Source of the DNA: Elusimicrobium simillimum
GTDB taxonomy: Bacteria; Elusimicrobiota; Elusimicrobia; Elusimicrobiales; Elusimicrobiaceae
Reading direction: 5' to 3'
Length of the DNA: 64,000 nt
Assembly (NCBI RefSeq): GCF_049639735.1
Contig: NZ_JBEVVA010000003.1
Location: 682,001-746,000 of the forward strand
Within the stretch, counting starts at the first letter, position 1, and each line of letters opens with the position of its first letter. This document shows positions 42,215 through 50,374 of the stretch, one piece after another. A program made the translations under genes and the position numbers. The notes below the pieces were generated by a model. It did no database searches, was not told the origin of the DNA, and saw nothing but the letters and a program-made list of their open reading frames with translations.

Positions 42215-42774
42215 CAGCCAAAATAAAAATAGGTTTAACAGGCACCATACTAAGCGGCAAAAGCACCGCGCTTAAAATATTTGAGGCACTTGGCGCCTAT
42301 ACTATGAGTTCAGACGCTATAGTGCATGAGTTGCAGTCCCGCCCGGCAGTACAAAAACAAATTTTCAAAATTTTTAAAACAACAGACAAAGCCGAAATTG
42401 CCGCGCAGGCGTTTACAACGCCCGCTAAAAGGAAAAAGCTTGAAGCGCTTTTGCACCCCATGGTTATGAGGGAGGCGTCGCGCCTGGTAAAATTAACCGA
42501 TAAAAAAATAATTGTCTTGGAAGCGCCCGTACTTTTTGAGGGCGGCGTGGAAAAATATTTTGACATTATTTTATGTATGGCGGCGGATGAAAAAACGCTT
42601 GAAAAGCGTATCAAATCACGCGGTATGACTAAAAAAGATTTTGCCGCGCGTAGCGCGGCGCAGTTAAGCGGCGCCAAAAAAATGAGCAGGGCCGATATCG
42701 TTGTTTATAATAACGGCACGGTAAAAGATTTAGAAGTAAAAATAAAAAGGCTGTATAAAATATTAAAAAAGTAG
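42211..42774 (+). CDS. coaE: Dephospho-CoA kinase
   Basis: CoaE, last step of coenzyme A synthesis. It has 187 residues. The P-loop is KIGLTGTILSGKSTALKIF at the N-terminus (a slightly unusual GTILSGKST in place of GGIGSGKS). Conserved segments are SSDAIVHEL (DxD-like substrate aspartate), LHPMVMREASR and LEAPVLFEGGVEKYFD. The length is typical. Its ATG overlaps the polA stop by 4 bases, a neighbour pair seen in many bacteria. Confidence 0.92.
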   Translation: MTAKIKIGLTGTILSGKSTALKIFEALGAYTMSSDAIVHELQSRPAVQKQIFKIFKTTDKAEIAAQAFTTPAKRKKLEALLHPMVMREASRLVKLTDKKIIVLEAPVLFEGGVEKYFDIILCMAADEKTLEKRIKSRGMTKKDFAARSAAQLSGAKKMSRADIVVYNNGTVKDLEVKIKRLYKILKK

Positions 42775-42790
42775 TTACGAGTGGAGTGTT

Positions 42791-44290
42791 ATGACAGGTA
42801 AATCTCAAGAAGAAAAAGTTGAAGTAAAAGAACCCAAAGAGGCCAAAGAAGTTAAAGAAACAAAAGAAGTTAAAGAGGCCCCTAAGGAAGAAAAAGAAGT
42901 TAAGGACCAAAAAGAAGTAAGAGAGAATAAAGATTTTAAAGACAGAAAAAATTTCTCCCGCCCCAACAACAACGGTTCTAACGGTAACGGCAATGGCAAC
43001 AGCGTGCAGCGCACGCCAAACGGCGCCAAAGTTATGGACGCCAGAGAGTTAAACAAACTCAGCATAGCCGAGCTTACCAAACTTGCCACCAACTTAAATA
43101 TTGAGGAAATTTCCGGCCTTAGAAAGCAGGCGCTCATAGGCAAAATCATAGCCATACAGGCCAAGCAAAATGGCTCTATATATGGCGGCGGCGTGCTGGA
43201 AATTTTACCGGACGGTTTTGGCTTTTTACGCTCAGAGGATAACAACTACCTGGCGGGACCTGAGGATATTTACGTCTCACCCTCGCAAATAAAACGCTTT
43301 GGCCTTAGAAAAGGCGACAATATTGAGGGCCTTATACGCCCGCCTAAAGAAGGCGAAAGATTTTTTGCCATGCTGCAGGTGCAAAAAGTTAACGATATGG
43401 AAGTGGAAAAAATTTACAACCGCCCTTTCTTTGACAACTTAACACCGCTTCACCCTAACAAAAGGTTTACGCTTGAGCTTGATAAAAACGACGTTACTCA
43501 GCGCATCATAGACCTTATGGCCCCCATAGGCCGCGGGCAGCGCGCGCTTATTGTGGCCCCGCCCAAAACGGGTAAAACCATGATGATGCAGTCTATAGCA
43601 AACTCTATCACTACCAATTATAAAGATGCTAAACTTATGGTGCTGTTAATTGACGAACGCCCTGAGGAAGTAACCGACATGAGCCGCAGCGTTAAAGGCG
43701 AAGTTATAGCCTCCACCTTTGACGAAGCGCCCGAGCGCCACGTACAAGTGGCCGAGATGGTTTTAGAACGCGCCAAAAGGCTGGTAGAGCAAGGCATAGA
43801 CGTAGTAATATTGTTAGACTCTATCACCCGCTTGGCCCGCGCTTACAACACGGTTACGCCGTCCAGCGGCCGTGTGCTTACAGGCGGCTTAGAGGCCACC
43901 TCGCTCCAGCGCCCCAAAAGGTTTTTGGGCGCCGCCAGAAATATGGAAGAGGGCGGCTCTCTCACCATTATAGCCACCGCGCTTGTGGAAACCGGCAGCC
44001 GTATGGACGAAGTTATTTTTGAAGAATTTAAAGGTACCGGCAACAGCGAAATCTGCCTGGAAAGAAAACTTTCCGACCGCAGAGTATTCCCCGCTATTGA
44101 CCTTAACCGCTCCTCCACCAGAAAAGAAGATTTGTTGCTTACTGAAGATGAGCTTAACAAAGTGTGGATCATCCGCAAAGTTCTTGCCCCGCTCACAGCA
44201 GTCGACGCTATGACGCTGTTTAGAGACAAGATAGTTGCCAGTAAGTCAAACAAAGACTTCCTAAAACAAATGGAAGTTTCCAGCTTATAA
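42791..44290 (+). CDS. rho: Transcription termination factor Rho with an acidic/basic N-terminal extension
   Basis: Hexameric RNA helicase that ends transcription at Rho-dependent sites. It has 499 residues, about 80 more than E. coli Rho. The extra part is a low-complexity N-terminus of Lys/Glu repeats (residues 6-50, VKEPKEAKEVKETKEVKEA) and an Asn/Gly tract (NNNGSNGNGNGN). The Rho-N helix domain (LNKLSIAELTKLATNLNIEE) and RNA-binding fold (GVLEILPDGFGFLRSEDNNY) follow. The motor has Walker A APPKTGKTMMMQS and Walker B VVILLDSITRLARAYN. The disordered extension may add RNA binding or phase behaviour, as reported for inserts in other Rho proteins. GGAG precedes the ATG. Confidence 0.96.
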   Translation: MTGKSQEEKVEVKEPKEAKEVKETKEVKEAPKEEKEVKDQKEVRENKDFKDRKNFSRPNNNGSNGNGNGNSVQRTPNGAKVMDARELNKLSIAELTKLATNLNIEEISGLRKQALIGKIIAIQAKQNGSIYGGGVLEILPDGFGFLRSEDNNYLAGPEDIYVSPSQIKRFGLRKGDNIEGLIRPPKEGERFFAMLQVQKVNDMEVEKIYNRPFFDNLTPLHPNKRFTLELDKNDVTQRIIDLMAPIGRGQRALIVAPPKTGKTMMMQSIANSITTNYKDAKLMVLLIDERPEEVTDMSRSVKGEVIASTFDEAPERHVQVAEMVLERAKRLVEQGIDVVILLDSITRLARAYNTVTPSSGRVLTGGLEATSLQRPKRFLGAARNMEEGGSLTIIATALVETGSRMDEVIFEEFKGTGNSEICLERKLSDRRVFPAIDLNRSSTRKEDLLLTEDELNKVWIIRKVLAPLTAVDAMTLFRDKIVASKSNKDFLKQMEVSSL

Positions 44291-44293
44291 TAA

Positions 44294-44329
44294 TTAAAAC
44301 CCCTGCCAACCAGCAGGGGTTTTTAATTA
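44294..44329 (+). terminator. Terminator of the polA-coaE-rho group
   Basis: AATTAAAACCCCTGC pairs with GCAGGGGTTTTTAATT. Copy 4 of the 127-bp element starts six bases behind it. Confidence 0.92.
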
Positions 44330-44334
44330 TTATT

Positions 44335-44462
44335 CCCCAAATCTTTGGCGGCTTTTTGACTTTTCCACGTTTGGACACACACTTCACTCGCTTGCGCTCG
44401 CTGCGGGCAAGTGTGCCCGAAACGTGGAAAAGTCAAAAAGCCACTCAAATCTTCGGGGCCCC
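44335..44462 (+). repeat. 128-bp covarying-stem element, copy 4
   Basis: Ends and core as in the other copies, with the loop tip CTCGCTTGCGCTCGCTGCGG. The stem left arm is GGCTTTTTGACTTTTCCACG plus TTT and its right arm is a perfect complement. The terminal G-x change (GGC/GCC instead of GGA/TCC) is compensated on the other side. ATAACGGCA follows at 44477. Confidence 0.92.
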
Positions 44463-44523
44463 TTAGAACGGCATTTATAACGGCAAAATGGAATGATGCT
44501 TAACGGTACTTATTGTTTTTTAC

Positions 44524-44542
44524 TATAATATTTATAGTAAAA
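44524..44542 (+). promoter_or_regulatory. Pilin promoter overlapped by an inverted repeat
   Basis: TATAAT at 44524-44529 is a perfect -10 box inside TACTATA atatt TATAGTA (44521-44539). No strong -35 is present, which suggests an activator or an alternative recognition mode. AAAGGAG precedes the pilin ATG at 44553. Confidence 0.5.
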
Positions 44543-44552
44543 AGGAGATAAT

Positions 44553-45038
44553 ATGAAAAAGGGTTTTACTTTAATTGAGCTTTTAGTTGTTGTTTTAATC
44601 ATTGGCATACTGGCCGCTATCGCTTTGCCGCAGTATACAAAGGCTGTGGAAAAGTCTAGAGCGGCGGAAATGTTTTTGGTTTTAAAATCTTACAGAGACG
44701 CCGTTGACAGAATGGAACTGGCCGGCGCGGTGCCAAAAGACGGCGAAACCATAGCCGACGCTATGGATATTGACCTTACCGGCGGCACCTGGACAAGCGC
44801 AAATATTTATAAAACTAAAAACTTTAATTATAGTTTCTACTGTGACGGTGAGGTTTGCGGTGTTGACGTTACCAGAGATAGAGGCAGCGAAACGCTGTAC
44901 GAACTGGAACTGCAGGAAGTAACAAACACAAATGCTACGACCAACTATTGCTATAACAATGACAACGCTACAGGCAAAAATGTCTGCGCGATGGTGCCGG
45001 ACCTTTACTCGGTAGAAATTGTAGATGGGGCGCGCTAA
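44553..45038 (+). CDS. Type IV pilin-like protein
   Basis: A 161-residue type IV prepilin. The leader MKKG is cut before FTLIELLVVVLIIGILAAIA (class III methylation signal with Glu5 of the mature chain), followed by LPQYTKAVEKSRAAEM. The globular domain has paired cysteines (FYCDGEVCGV and NYCYNNDNATGKNVC) likely forming a disulphide-bonded loop. It is a single gene with its own promoter and terminator, away from pilus assembly genes, so it may be a minor or alternative pilin or a competence/secretion pseudopilin. Single dispersed genes of this kind are characteristic of Elusimicrobium. Confidence 0.9.
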   Translation: MKKGFTLIELLVVVLIIGILAAIALPQYTKAVEKSRAAEMFLVLKSYRDAVDRMELAGAVPKDGETIADAMDIDLTGGTWTSANIYKTKNFNYSFYCDGEVCGVDVTRDRGSETLYELELQEVTNTNATTNYCYNNDNATGKNVCAMVPDLYSVEIVDGAR

Positions 45039-45049
45039 TTAAATTTAAT

Positions 45050-45079
45050 AAAAAGGCGGCTTAAAGTGCCGCCTTTTTT
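45050..45079 (+). terminator. Terminator of the pilin gene
   Basis: AAAAAGGCGGC ttaaagt GCCGCCTTTTTT hairpin. Confidence 0.92.
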
Positions 45080-45093
45080 ATTATAATACTCAT

Positions 45094-46149
45094 ATGAACG
45101 AGAAAATAATATCAGTAGCAACCAAAGATAAAAAAATTTATTACAGAGCCTTACCCATAGCCCAGGAGTTTCTGGACGATAACGGTTTTGTTGTGCATAC
45201 GGACGGCCGCATCCCAGACGGTGAAGTTATAGAAATTTTAGACACTATAGAAACCGTAAAACATTACAGGGACGGCAAACTTGACGGCCGCCTGCAGGTA
45301 ATAAATGTTAATACCGGTACCGTAAATATAACGGAAGAGTATAAAGACGGTGAGCTGCAAAGTATTATTGAAGCCCCCAAAGAATCTGACAAAGCCGCCG
45401 CAGAACAGGAAGAAGATAAAGAATACCTTAAACACGGTTTGGTTTATACTAAAGAAAAAGATTGTTTAATATTTTTTAACGAGGGTGACGAGGTCGCCCG
45501 TTGTGCCTTAATGGACGGCGCCCTAATATCGGGTAAAATACCGGACGGCATAATTAAAGAATTTCACGAGAACGGCATTATAAGGACAGAGGCCACCTAT
45601 AAAGACGGCGTGATGGAAGGCCCGTTCTCCAGATACGATGAGTTTGGCAGGCTGGTTGTAAAGGAAAATTATGTCAATGGCCGTGTGGACGGCAGCGCCA
45701 TATATTACAACTATTTAAATAATGAAAAATCTAAAGAAACTTCTCTTTATAAAAATGGCCGTCTTGAAGGCCGCAGAGTGGGGTATTACCCCAGCGGCAA
45801 AGAGCGCGTGGTGGAACACTATGACGGAGGCAAGCTGGACGGTAAAAGAGAAGTGTTTTTTGAAAGCGGCATCTTGAGCATAGAAGAAAACTACAAAAAA
45901 GGCCTTTATAACGGCGCCAGGATTTTCTACTATCCCAGCGGCGGGGTTTGGTATAAAGAAATGTACGTAAACGCGCAGCTTGAGGGGGACAGGTTGGCCT
46001 ACTATCCCGGCGGCGAGCTGTACCTTAAAGAGCATTACCAGCACGGCCTTTTAGAGGGCGAAAAAACGGTTTACGATAAAAGCGGTGAGATAGTACTGCA
46101 AGAGCATTACAAATTTGGCGAAAAAGTAAGAAAGAGAGGGGCGGTGTGA
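45094..46149 (+). CDS. MORN/YwqK-like repeat protein (paralogue B)
   Basis: A 351-residue paralogue of the protein at 36285 with more repeats of the same type: ETVKHYRDGKLDGRLQVINV, KEFHENGIIRTEATYKDGVM, GRRVGYYPSGKERVVEHYDG, GARIFYYPSGGVWYKEMYVN, GDRLAYYPGGELYLKEHYQH. A short acidic spacer (ESDKAAAEQEEDKEY near residue 97) divides it into two blocks. There is no signal peptide, so it should be cytoplasmic. It starts about 15 bases after the pilin terminator and overlaps ispE. Function unknown; a binding or scaffold role is likely. Confidence 0.8.
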   Translation: MNEKIISVATKDKKIYYRALPIAQEFLDDNGFVVHTDGRIPDGEVIEILDTIETVKHYRDGKLDGRLQVINVNTGTVNITEEYKDGELQSIIEAPKESDKAAAEQEEDKEYLKHGLVYTKEKDCLIFFNEGDEVARCALMDGALISGKIPDGIIKEFHENGIIRTEATYKDGVMEGPFSRYDEFGRLVVKENYVNGRVDGSAIYYNYLNNEKSKETSLYKNGRLEGRRVGYYPSGKERVVEHYDGGKLDGKREVFFESGILSIEENYKKGLYNGARIFYYPSGGVWYKEMYVNAQLEGDRLAYYPGGELYLKEHYQHGLLEGEKTVYDKSGEIVLQEHYKFGEKVRKRGAV

Positions 46150-47051
46150 TGAGTGAAGTTTCTTACAATATTTTTTGCCCCGCTAAAATAAATTTGTTTT
46201 TAGAAGTTACCGGCCGCCGGCCGGACGGCTACCACGAGTTAGCCACCCTGTTTGCCAAGCTTAAATTTGGCGACAATATTTCACTTACTCTTACCCCAAA
46301 TACCAAAACAGAAATTAATGTTACCCTTACAGGCCCTTACGCGGGCGTTATAACCGCGGGGCCTGATAACTTGGTTTATAAAGCCGCGCAAAGGTTTTTT
46401 GAGTACGCTAATATAACCGCCAAATGTGATATCACGCTGGATAAGCAGGTACCTACAGGTGCGGGGCTTGGCGGCGGCTCTTCGGACGCGGGGTGCCTAC
46501 TTAGAACGCTTTGTAATCATTATAAAATAGATTTTAAAAATATCATCCCCTTGGCCGCCAAGCTTGGCGCGGACGTACCGTTATTTTTATATGACGAGGC
46601 CGTGCTAAAAGGGGAGGGTATCGGCGACAAATTGACCCCCGTTAAAGTTGCCGGCGCCATGCCGCACGTAGTGCTTAGTTACCCCAATGTGCACATTCCC
46701 ACCAAGAATGTGTTCGCGGGGCTTTCTCTTCCTAAAGAAGAAGAAGTGTTGACAAGCGTTGTTAAGCTTGATAAAATTATATTTGCCTTAAGCGAGGGAA
46801 AACAAATTTCCGCATGGAAAGATTTGATATATAATAGACTTGAAGAAGTAGTTTTTCCCGCCCAGAGAGAAGTACTTGATTTGAAAGTTTTTATGAACAC
46901 CCAAGCTGCGCCGGCAGCTATGATGTCCGGCTCAGGTTCAACAGTTTTTGCTCTGTTTGACTTAGAGCAAGATGCAGTAAAATTAACCATGGAACTGAAA
47001 AATCGGGGAAGTGTAGTATTTCTTACGCAACTCTGGGAGGGTTTAAAATGA
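46149..47051 (+). CDS. ispE: 4-diphosphocytidyl-2-C-methyl-D-erythritol kinase
   Basis: IspE, a GHMP kinase of the non-mevalonate isoprenoid pathway. It has 300 residues. The N-terminal CPAKINLFLEVTGRRPDGYH and the ATP loop PTGAGLGGGSSDAGCLLRTL near residue 95 are diagnostic, as is the C-terminal MMSGSGSTVFALF. The ATG at 46149 is taken over the GTG three bases earlier because both follow GAGGGG and the ATG overlaps the previous stop. Its stop overlaps the spoVG ATG, an ispE-spoVG order also known from Gram-positive bacteria. Confidence 0.95.
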   Translation: MSEVSYNIFCPAKINLFLEVTGRRPDGYHELATLFAKLKFGDNISLTLTPNTKTEINVTLTGPYAGVITAGPDNLVYKAAQRFFEYANITAKCDITLDKQVPTGAGLGGGSSDAGCLLRTLCNHYKIDFKNIIPLAAKLGADVPLFLYDEAVLKGEGIGDKLTPVKVAGAMPHVVLSYPNVHIPTKNVFAGLSLPKEEEVLTSVVKLDKIIFALSEGKQISAWKDLIYNRLEEVVFPAQREVLDLKVFMNTQAAPAAMMSGSGSTVFALFDLEQDAVKLTMELKNRGSVVFLTQLWEGLK

Positions 47052-47332
47052 AAATAACGGAAATCAGGATTCATCTCATGGGGGAAGACCGCTTAAAGGC
47101 ATTCGCAAGCGTTACGTTTGATGATTCTTTTGTGGTAAGGAACATGAAGATTGTGGAAGGCACCAAAGGGGTATTTTTATGCATGCCTTCAAGAAAGCTG
47201 CCCGACGGCTCACACAAAGACATGGTCCACCCGATAAACCAGGAGTTCAGGGAGTATCTGGAAACTAATGTGCTTAAAGCATATGAAGAAGAATTAAAAA
47301 ACGGCGGGAAATCTTCCCAGTCTGATGCTTAG
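47048..47332 (+). CDS. spoVG: SpoVG-family RNA/DNA-binding regulator
   Basis: A 94-residue SpoVG protein. KITEIRIHLMGEDRLKAFAS, IVEGTKGVFLCMPSRKLPDG and HPINQEFREYLE are the conserved segments. Despite its name the family occurs in many non-sporulating bacteria and acts as a site-specific nucleic-acid-binding regulator. It overlaps ispE by 4 bases and is followed within 17 bases by tRNA-Gln, so the tRNA is probably processed from the same transcript. Confidence 0.95.
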   Translation: MKITEIRIHLMGEDRLKAFASVTFDDSFVVRNMKIVEGTKGVFLCMPSRKLPDGSHKDMVHPINQEFREYLETNVLKAYEEELKNGGKSSQSDA

Positions 47333-47348
47333 CCTTAGTCCTTTTACT

Positions 47349-47417
47349 TCCGGATGGTGAAATGGTATCACTAGCGGTTTTGGTCCGCTCATTCTAGGTT
47401 CGAATCCTAGTCCGGAA
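47349..47417 (+). tRNA. tRNA-Gln (anticodon TTG)
   Basis: Acceptor arm TCCGGAT pairs with GTCCGGA with one G-T pair; D arm GTGA...TCAC; anticodon arm AGCGG, loop TTTTGGT with anticodon TTG, CCGCT; T arm CTAGG, loop TTCGAAT, CCTAG; discriminator A at 47417. CCA is not encoded. No promoter is visible between spoVG and the tRNA. Confidence 0.95.
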
Positions 47418-47430
47418 ACTTTTACGTAAA

Positions 47431-47459
47431 GCCGGCGTCTTTTAGACGCCGGCTTTTTT
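47431..47459 (+). terminator. Terminator behind tRNA-Gln
   Basis: GCCGGCGTC tttta GACGCCGGC followed by TTTTTT. A second hairpin, TTGTTCTTGCCC ttc GGGCAAGAACAA (47458-47484), comes directly after and precedes element copy 5. Confidence 0.92.
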
Positions 47460-47485
47460 GTTCTTGCCCTTCGGGCAAGAACAAT

Positions 47486-47612
47486 CCCCAAAGCTTTGGC
47501 GGATTTTTTACTTTTCCATGTTTGGACACACACTTCACTCGCTTTGCTCGCTACGGACAAGTGTGCCCGAAACATGGAAAAGTAAAAAATCCACTCAAAT
47601 CTTCGGGGCCCC
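47486..47612 (+). repeat. 127-bp covarying-stem element, copy 5
   Basis: Left end CCCCAAAGCTTTGGCGG (one change), right end CTCAAATCTTCGGGGCCCC. The stem left arm is GGATTTTTTACTTTTCCATG plus TTT with a perfectly complementary right arm. The core has CTCGCTTTGCTCGCTACGG. ATAACGGCA follows at 47658. Confidence 0.92.
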
Positions 47613-47710
47613 TGGATGTGCAGATTTAGTAAATACCCATTTTAAAAATTCACTTTCATAACGGCACCTATAACTACAAACCGGAATACGGCTTCACGGC
47701 ACTAATGATA

Positions 47711-47818
47711 TCCTCTCCCTTTTAGGGGTAGCGTAGCATGCATATATAAAAGGATGCGGAGGAAGTTTTGCAGCGTTGTTTTTTTGCGAAGCAAAATGCG
47801 GCAAAGCAGGTGAGGGTC
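47711..47818 (+). repeat. Double-hairpin repeat, long form with an internal insertion
   Basis: TCCTCTCCCTTTTAGGGG is interrupted by about 28 bases (GTAGCGTAGCATGCATATAT region) before GGAGGAAGTTTTGC. Hairpin 2 is TTTTGCAGCGTTG...(TTTTGC gaa GCAAAA)...TGCGGCAAA, then GCAGGTGAGGGT. It ends about 125 bases before the 743-aa gene. A further hairpin around GGCCAAAGGGCCCAGACGCC is at 47870-47905. Confidence 0.75.
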
Positions 47819-47942
47819 CTATTAGAAATACTTGGCTGGGTATCTTACCCAAATAGCTTAGTCTTGGCTGGGCCAAAGGGCCCAGACGCCTTTGGGTCTT
47901 TTGGCCCTGGCTGCCGCCGTCATATTTGCTTAATATTTAAGC

Positions 47943-50174
47943 ATGGGAATATTAAATAAAACAACAACGCTGTTTATACTAACATCAATGTGCGCCAATC
48001 TTTTTGCCCAAACTACGGATTGGAGCAAACTCAAAGTGCCCGCCTATGACCCTAAAAAAGATATTACGGTACAGACGGACGCTATTAAAATTCCCGCATC
48101 ACAGCTGCCTACATTTAAAATTGATATGAAAAATGACCCTGTAGGCACGCATGAATACTTTAATAAAAACGCCCGCATTAAAGCCGCCGCCCAAAAGGCC
48201 TCTAAAGAAGTAAACGCCCGTGTTAAAAAAGAAAACATTACAGAGGAACTTTTACCACCGACCATTGCAGAAAAACTACAATCAGATCTGCCGCAGTTTT
48301 CTTTTGGCGCCAACGGCATAGGCCTGGGTAAATATGGCGATATTGTTGTGCAAAATTTAGGCGACGGCGCATTTCTTATAGACGGCCAACTGGCTGGTTA
48401 CCGCGGGCAGGACAGGCTTATTGTAAGCAACCATATTTTATACAACCTGGCGTATCACTATCACGCTTTGCCATATATAGTCATGCTTAAAATTGAGATT
48501 GAACAATTTGCCAAAGTTCTGGCGCGTGACAATGACCCTATGCAAGCCAAAAAGCTTAAACAAATAGCTAACGAGTACGCCCGCATAGCTATTGAAGCCT
48601 TGCAGCAGGGCGACACCGACGATGTTGTGTTTGTCTTGGCCTCACTTTACACGCTTATGTTTGATGAAGGTTACGATGAGGGCCGTTATATTTTAGGCAG
48701 CGGCGTTATGCGTGACATAGGCAGTTACATGGCCGCGCTTACAACGGGGGAAAACAAAAATAAAATTGTGTCTGAACTTAAAAAACTGCGTGCCATAAGG
48801 CAGTGCGATTACAGCTTTACCGCCAGAAAACCGGGCGGCGTTCACAATTACCCTACCAGCCGCTACGTTAACATAGCGCACCGCCGCCACAGCAACAATT
48901 ATAATGTATTGGAAAAATCCGGCAGACAAACAGCCGACTACCTTGATATTTCGCAAAATAACATTACAGGCGGCGGGTCGGTATTTAGCGTTATTGAGCA
49001 TATGCTTTTAACACCTAAAGACAGGGGCAACTTCCGCCTGAACATAGAGGAAAATATAGGCAGCGCGGGTTCCACCTGCCTTATAGCCGGGCTGGCCACA
49101 TATAATCTGGCGCTTATTGACCGTGTGGAAATTGTAAAAAACCGCTTTAACGGTACCACCACTATACAACCTGTTGTCACCATAAACAATTTACTCAGCG
49201 AGCTTGAGGGCGAATACGGCAATGACCATGTTAATACCATAAGGGGATTTTTGGTGTTGGAGGCCATACTTGTTAACCAGCAAACAGCCGCCCAGCGTGT
49301 GGACGCTATAGACGCCGCTATCATGCGTCTGGCCGCTAAACAGCGCAGGGAAAATACTTATGATACGGCGTTTGAAGAGCGCGCTGGCAGCTTTTTTCAG
49401 CCCGGTTATGTGCTTATAGGCAGGGCTATGACTATACTTAATATGCTGTCCAAAAACGCCTACGGCAAATCAAATGCCGCGCTTAGAAAATATAGCGAGC
49501 TTCAGCCTCATTCCTCCTACTACACGCCAAGCGTAAAGTACGCCGCGCTTATTAACTACGCCGCTGTTTTCGCAAGCAGGCTAAACAGAGATTATCCCGA
49601 CTATAAATATGAAATGACGCCCCACTACACCAACCATGTAAGAAAAGGCATGAGCACGCACTACACACTTAAAATAAAAGGCGTACCGGCGTATAAGGCT
49701 GAGCAGGTTGACTATCTTATAAACAAACTTTACGGTATTATTAACGACACATCCACCGTTACCGTCTCTAACAGGTACGAGCAAGTCGCGCTTAACAGGG
49801 GCCTTATAGAAAGCGTAATCAGCCAGCTTATGGGCAATAAAGCAAACGGTGTTGTGGGTATAATGCCTGAGAAAGGCAAAACCTTTGTGCCGCAGTACGG
49901 CCCCGGCAAATTAGAACCCGTAGATGACCCTAACCTGGAAACAACCGATTTTGGTTACAGAGTGCAATTTAATATAGACTCAACAAAAAGTTTTTATACC
50001 CCGCTCATGAGGTTAGAAAACTTTGCCGGCAACTTTAATATTGTAGTGTATGATTTTACAATGTTGTTCTGGTACTATTACGGCATAGGCATAATAAACG
50101 GCGACACCCGTAGCGCCATGTACCAAGAAGCCAAAAGAAACGTAAAACCCATAATAGAAAACCTAAACTGGTAA
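47943..50174 (+). CDS. Large secreted protein, unknown function
   Basis: A 743-residue protein with a signal peptide (TTTLFILTSMCANLFAQ) and no further membrane segments, so periplasmic or secreted. I recognise no domain. The middle part is helical (IEQFAKVLARDNDPMQAKKL, YARIAIEALQQGDTDD) and includes regions rich in Tyr and Asn (RRHSNNYNVLEKSGRQTADY). The C-terminus ends in an aromatic stretch (FTMLFWYYYGIGIINGD). Codon usage matches neighbouring core genes, so it is not a recent import. It stands alone, preceded by a repeat-rich 330-base gap and followed by another repeat. The start ATG at 47943 has only a weak ribosome site. Confidence 0.78.
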   Translation: MGILNKTTTLFILTSMCANLFAQTTDWSKLKVPAYDPKKDITVQTDAIKIPASQLPTFKIDMKNDPVGTHEYFNKNARIKAAAQKASKEVNARVKKENITEELLPPTIAEKLQSDLPQFSFGANGIGLGKYGDIVVQNLGDGAFLIDGQLAGYRGQDRLIVSNHILYNLAYHYHALPYIVMLKIEIEQFAKVLARDNDPMQAKKLKQIANEYARIAIEALQQGDTDDVVFVLASLYTLMFDEGYDEGRYILGSGVMRDIGSYMAALTTGENKNKIVSELKKLRAIRQCDYSFTARKPGGVHNYPTSRYVNIAHRRHSNNYNVLEKSGRQTADYLDISQNNITGGGSVFSVIEHMLLTPKDRGNFRLNIEENIGSAGSTCLIAGLATYNLALIDRVEIVKNRFNGTTTIQPVVTINNLLSELEGEYGNDHVNTIRGFLVLEAILVNQQTAAQRVDAIDAAIMRLAAKQRRENTYDTAFEERAGSFFQPGYVLIGRAMTILNMLSKNAYGKSNAALRKYSELQPHSSYYTPSVKYAALINYAAVFASRLNRDYPDYKYEMTPHYTNHVRKGMSTHYTLKIKGVPAYKAEQVDYLINKLYGIINDTSTVTVSNRYEQVALNRGLIESVISQLMGNKANGVVGIMPEKGKTFVPQYGPGKLEPVDDPNLETTDFGYRVQFNIDSTKSFYTPLMRLENFAGNFNIVVYDFTMLFWYYYGIGIINGDTRSAMYQEAKRNVKPIIENLNW

Positions 50175-50218
50175 TTTTTTATGCGCTTTAATTCTAACTT
50201 CAAGATGAGCAGTTTTTT

Positions 50219-50274
50219 CTCCTCTTCGTAAGAGGAGTACTTTTTTGCTTTAGCAAAAAGGGGAGGAGATTAAT
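50219..50274 (+). repeat. Double-hairpin repeat (CTCCT variant)
   Basis: Hairpin 1 CTCCTCTT cgt AAGAGGAG; hairpin 2 TTTTTTGC tttA GCAAAAA; then GGGGAGGAGATTAATG. The second stem has an entirely different sequence from the other copies. It lies in the 200-base gap before ruvA, which shows no other feature. Confidence 0.8.
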
Positions 50275-50374
50275 GAAGCTAGGTACGAGCGCATTATAAA
50301 TGCCCTATATGTAAGCCATGTAAAACCATTAATTTAAGCTAAGACATCCCCCATAAAAAAATGTAAAATGAGGT

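Noticed and set aside
5105..47612. Integron attC sites or IS ends for the five 127-bp elements
   Set aside because: No attC core (GTTRRRY) boxes, integrase, transposase or clear target duplications are seen; attC sites also lie in cassette arrays, which is not the case here.
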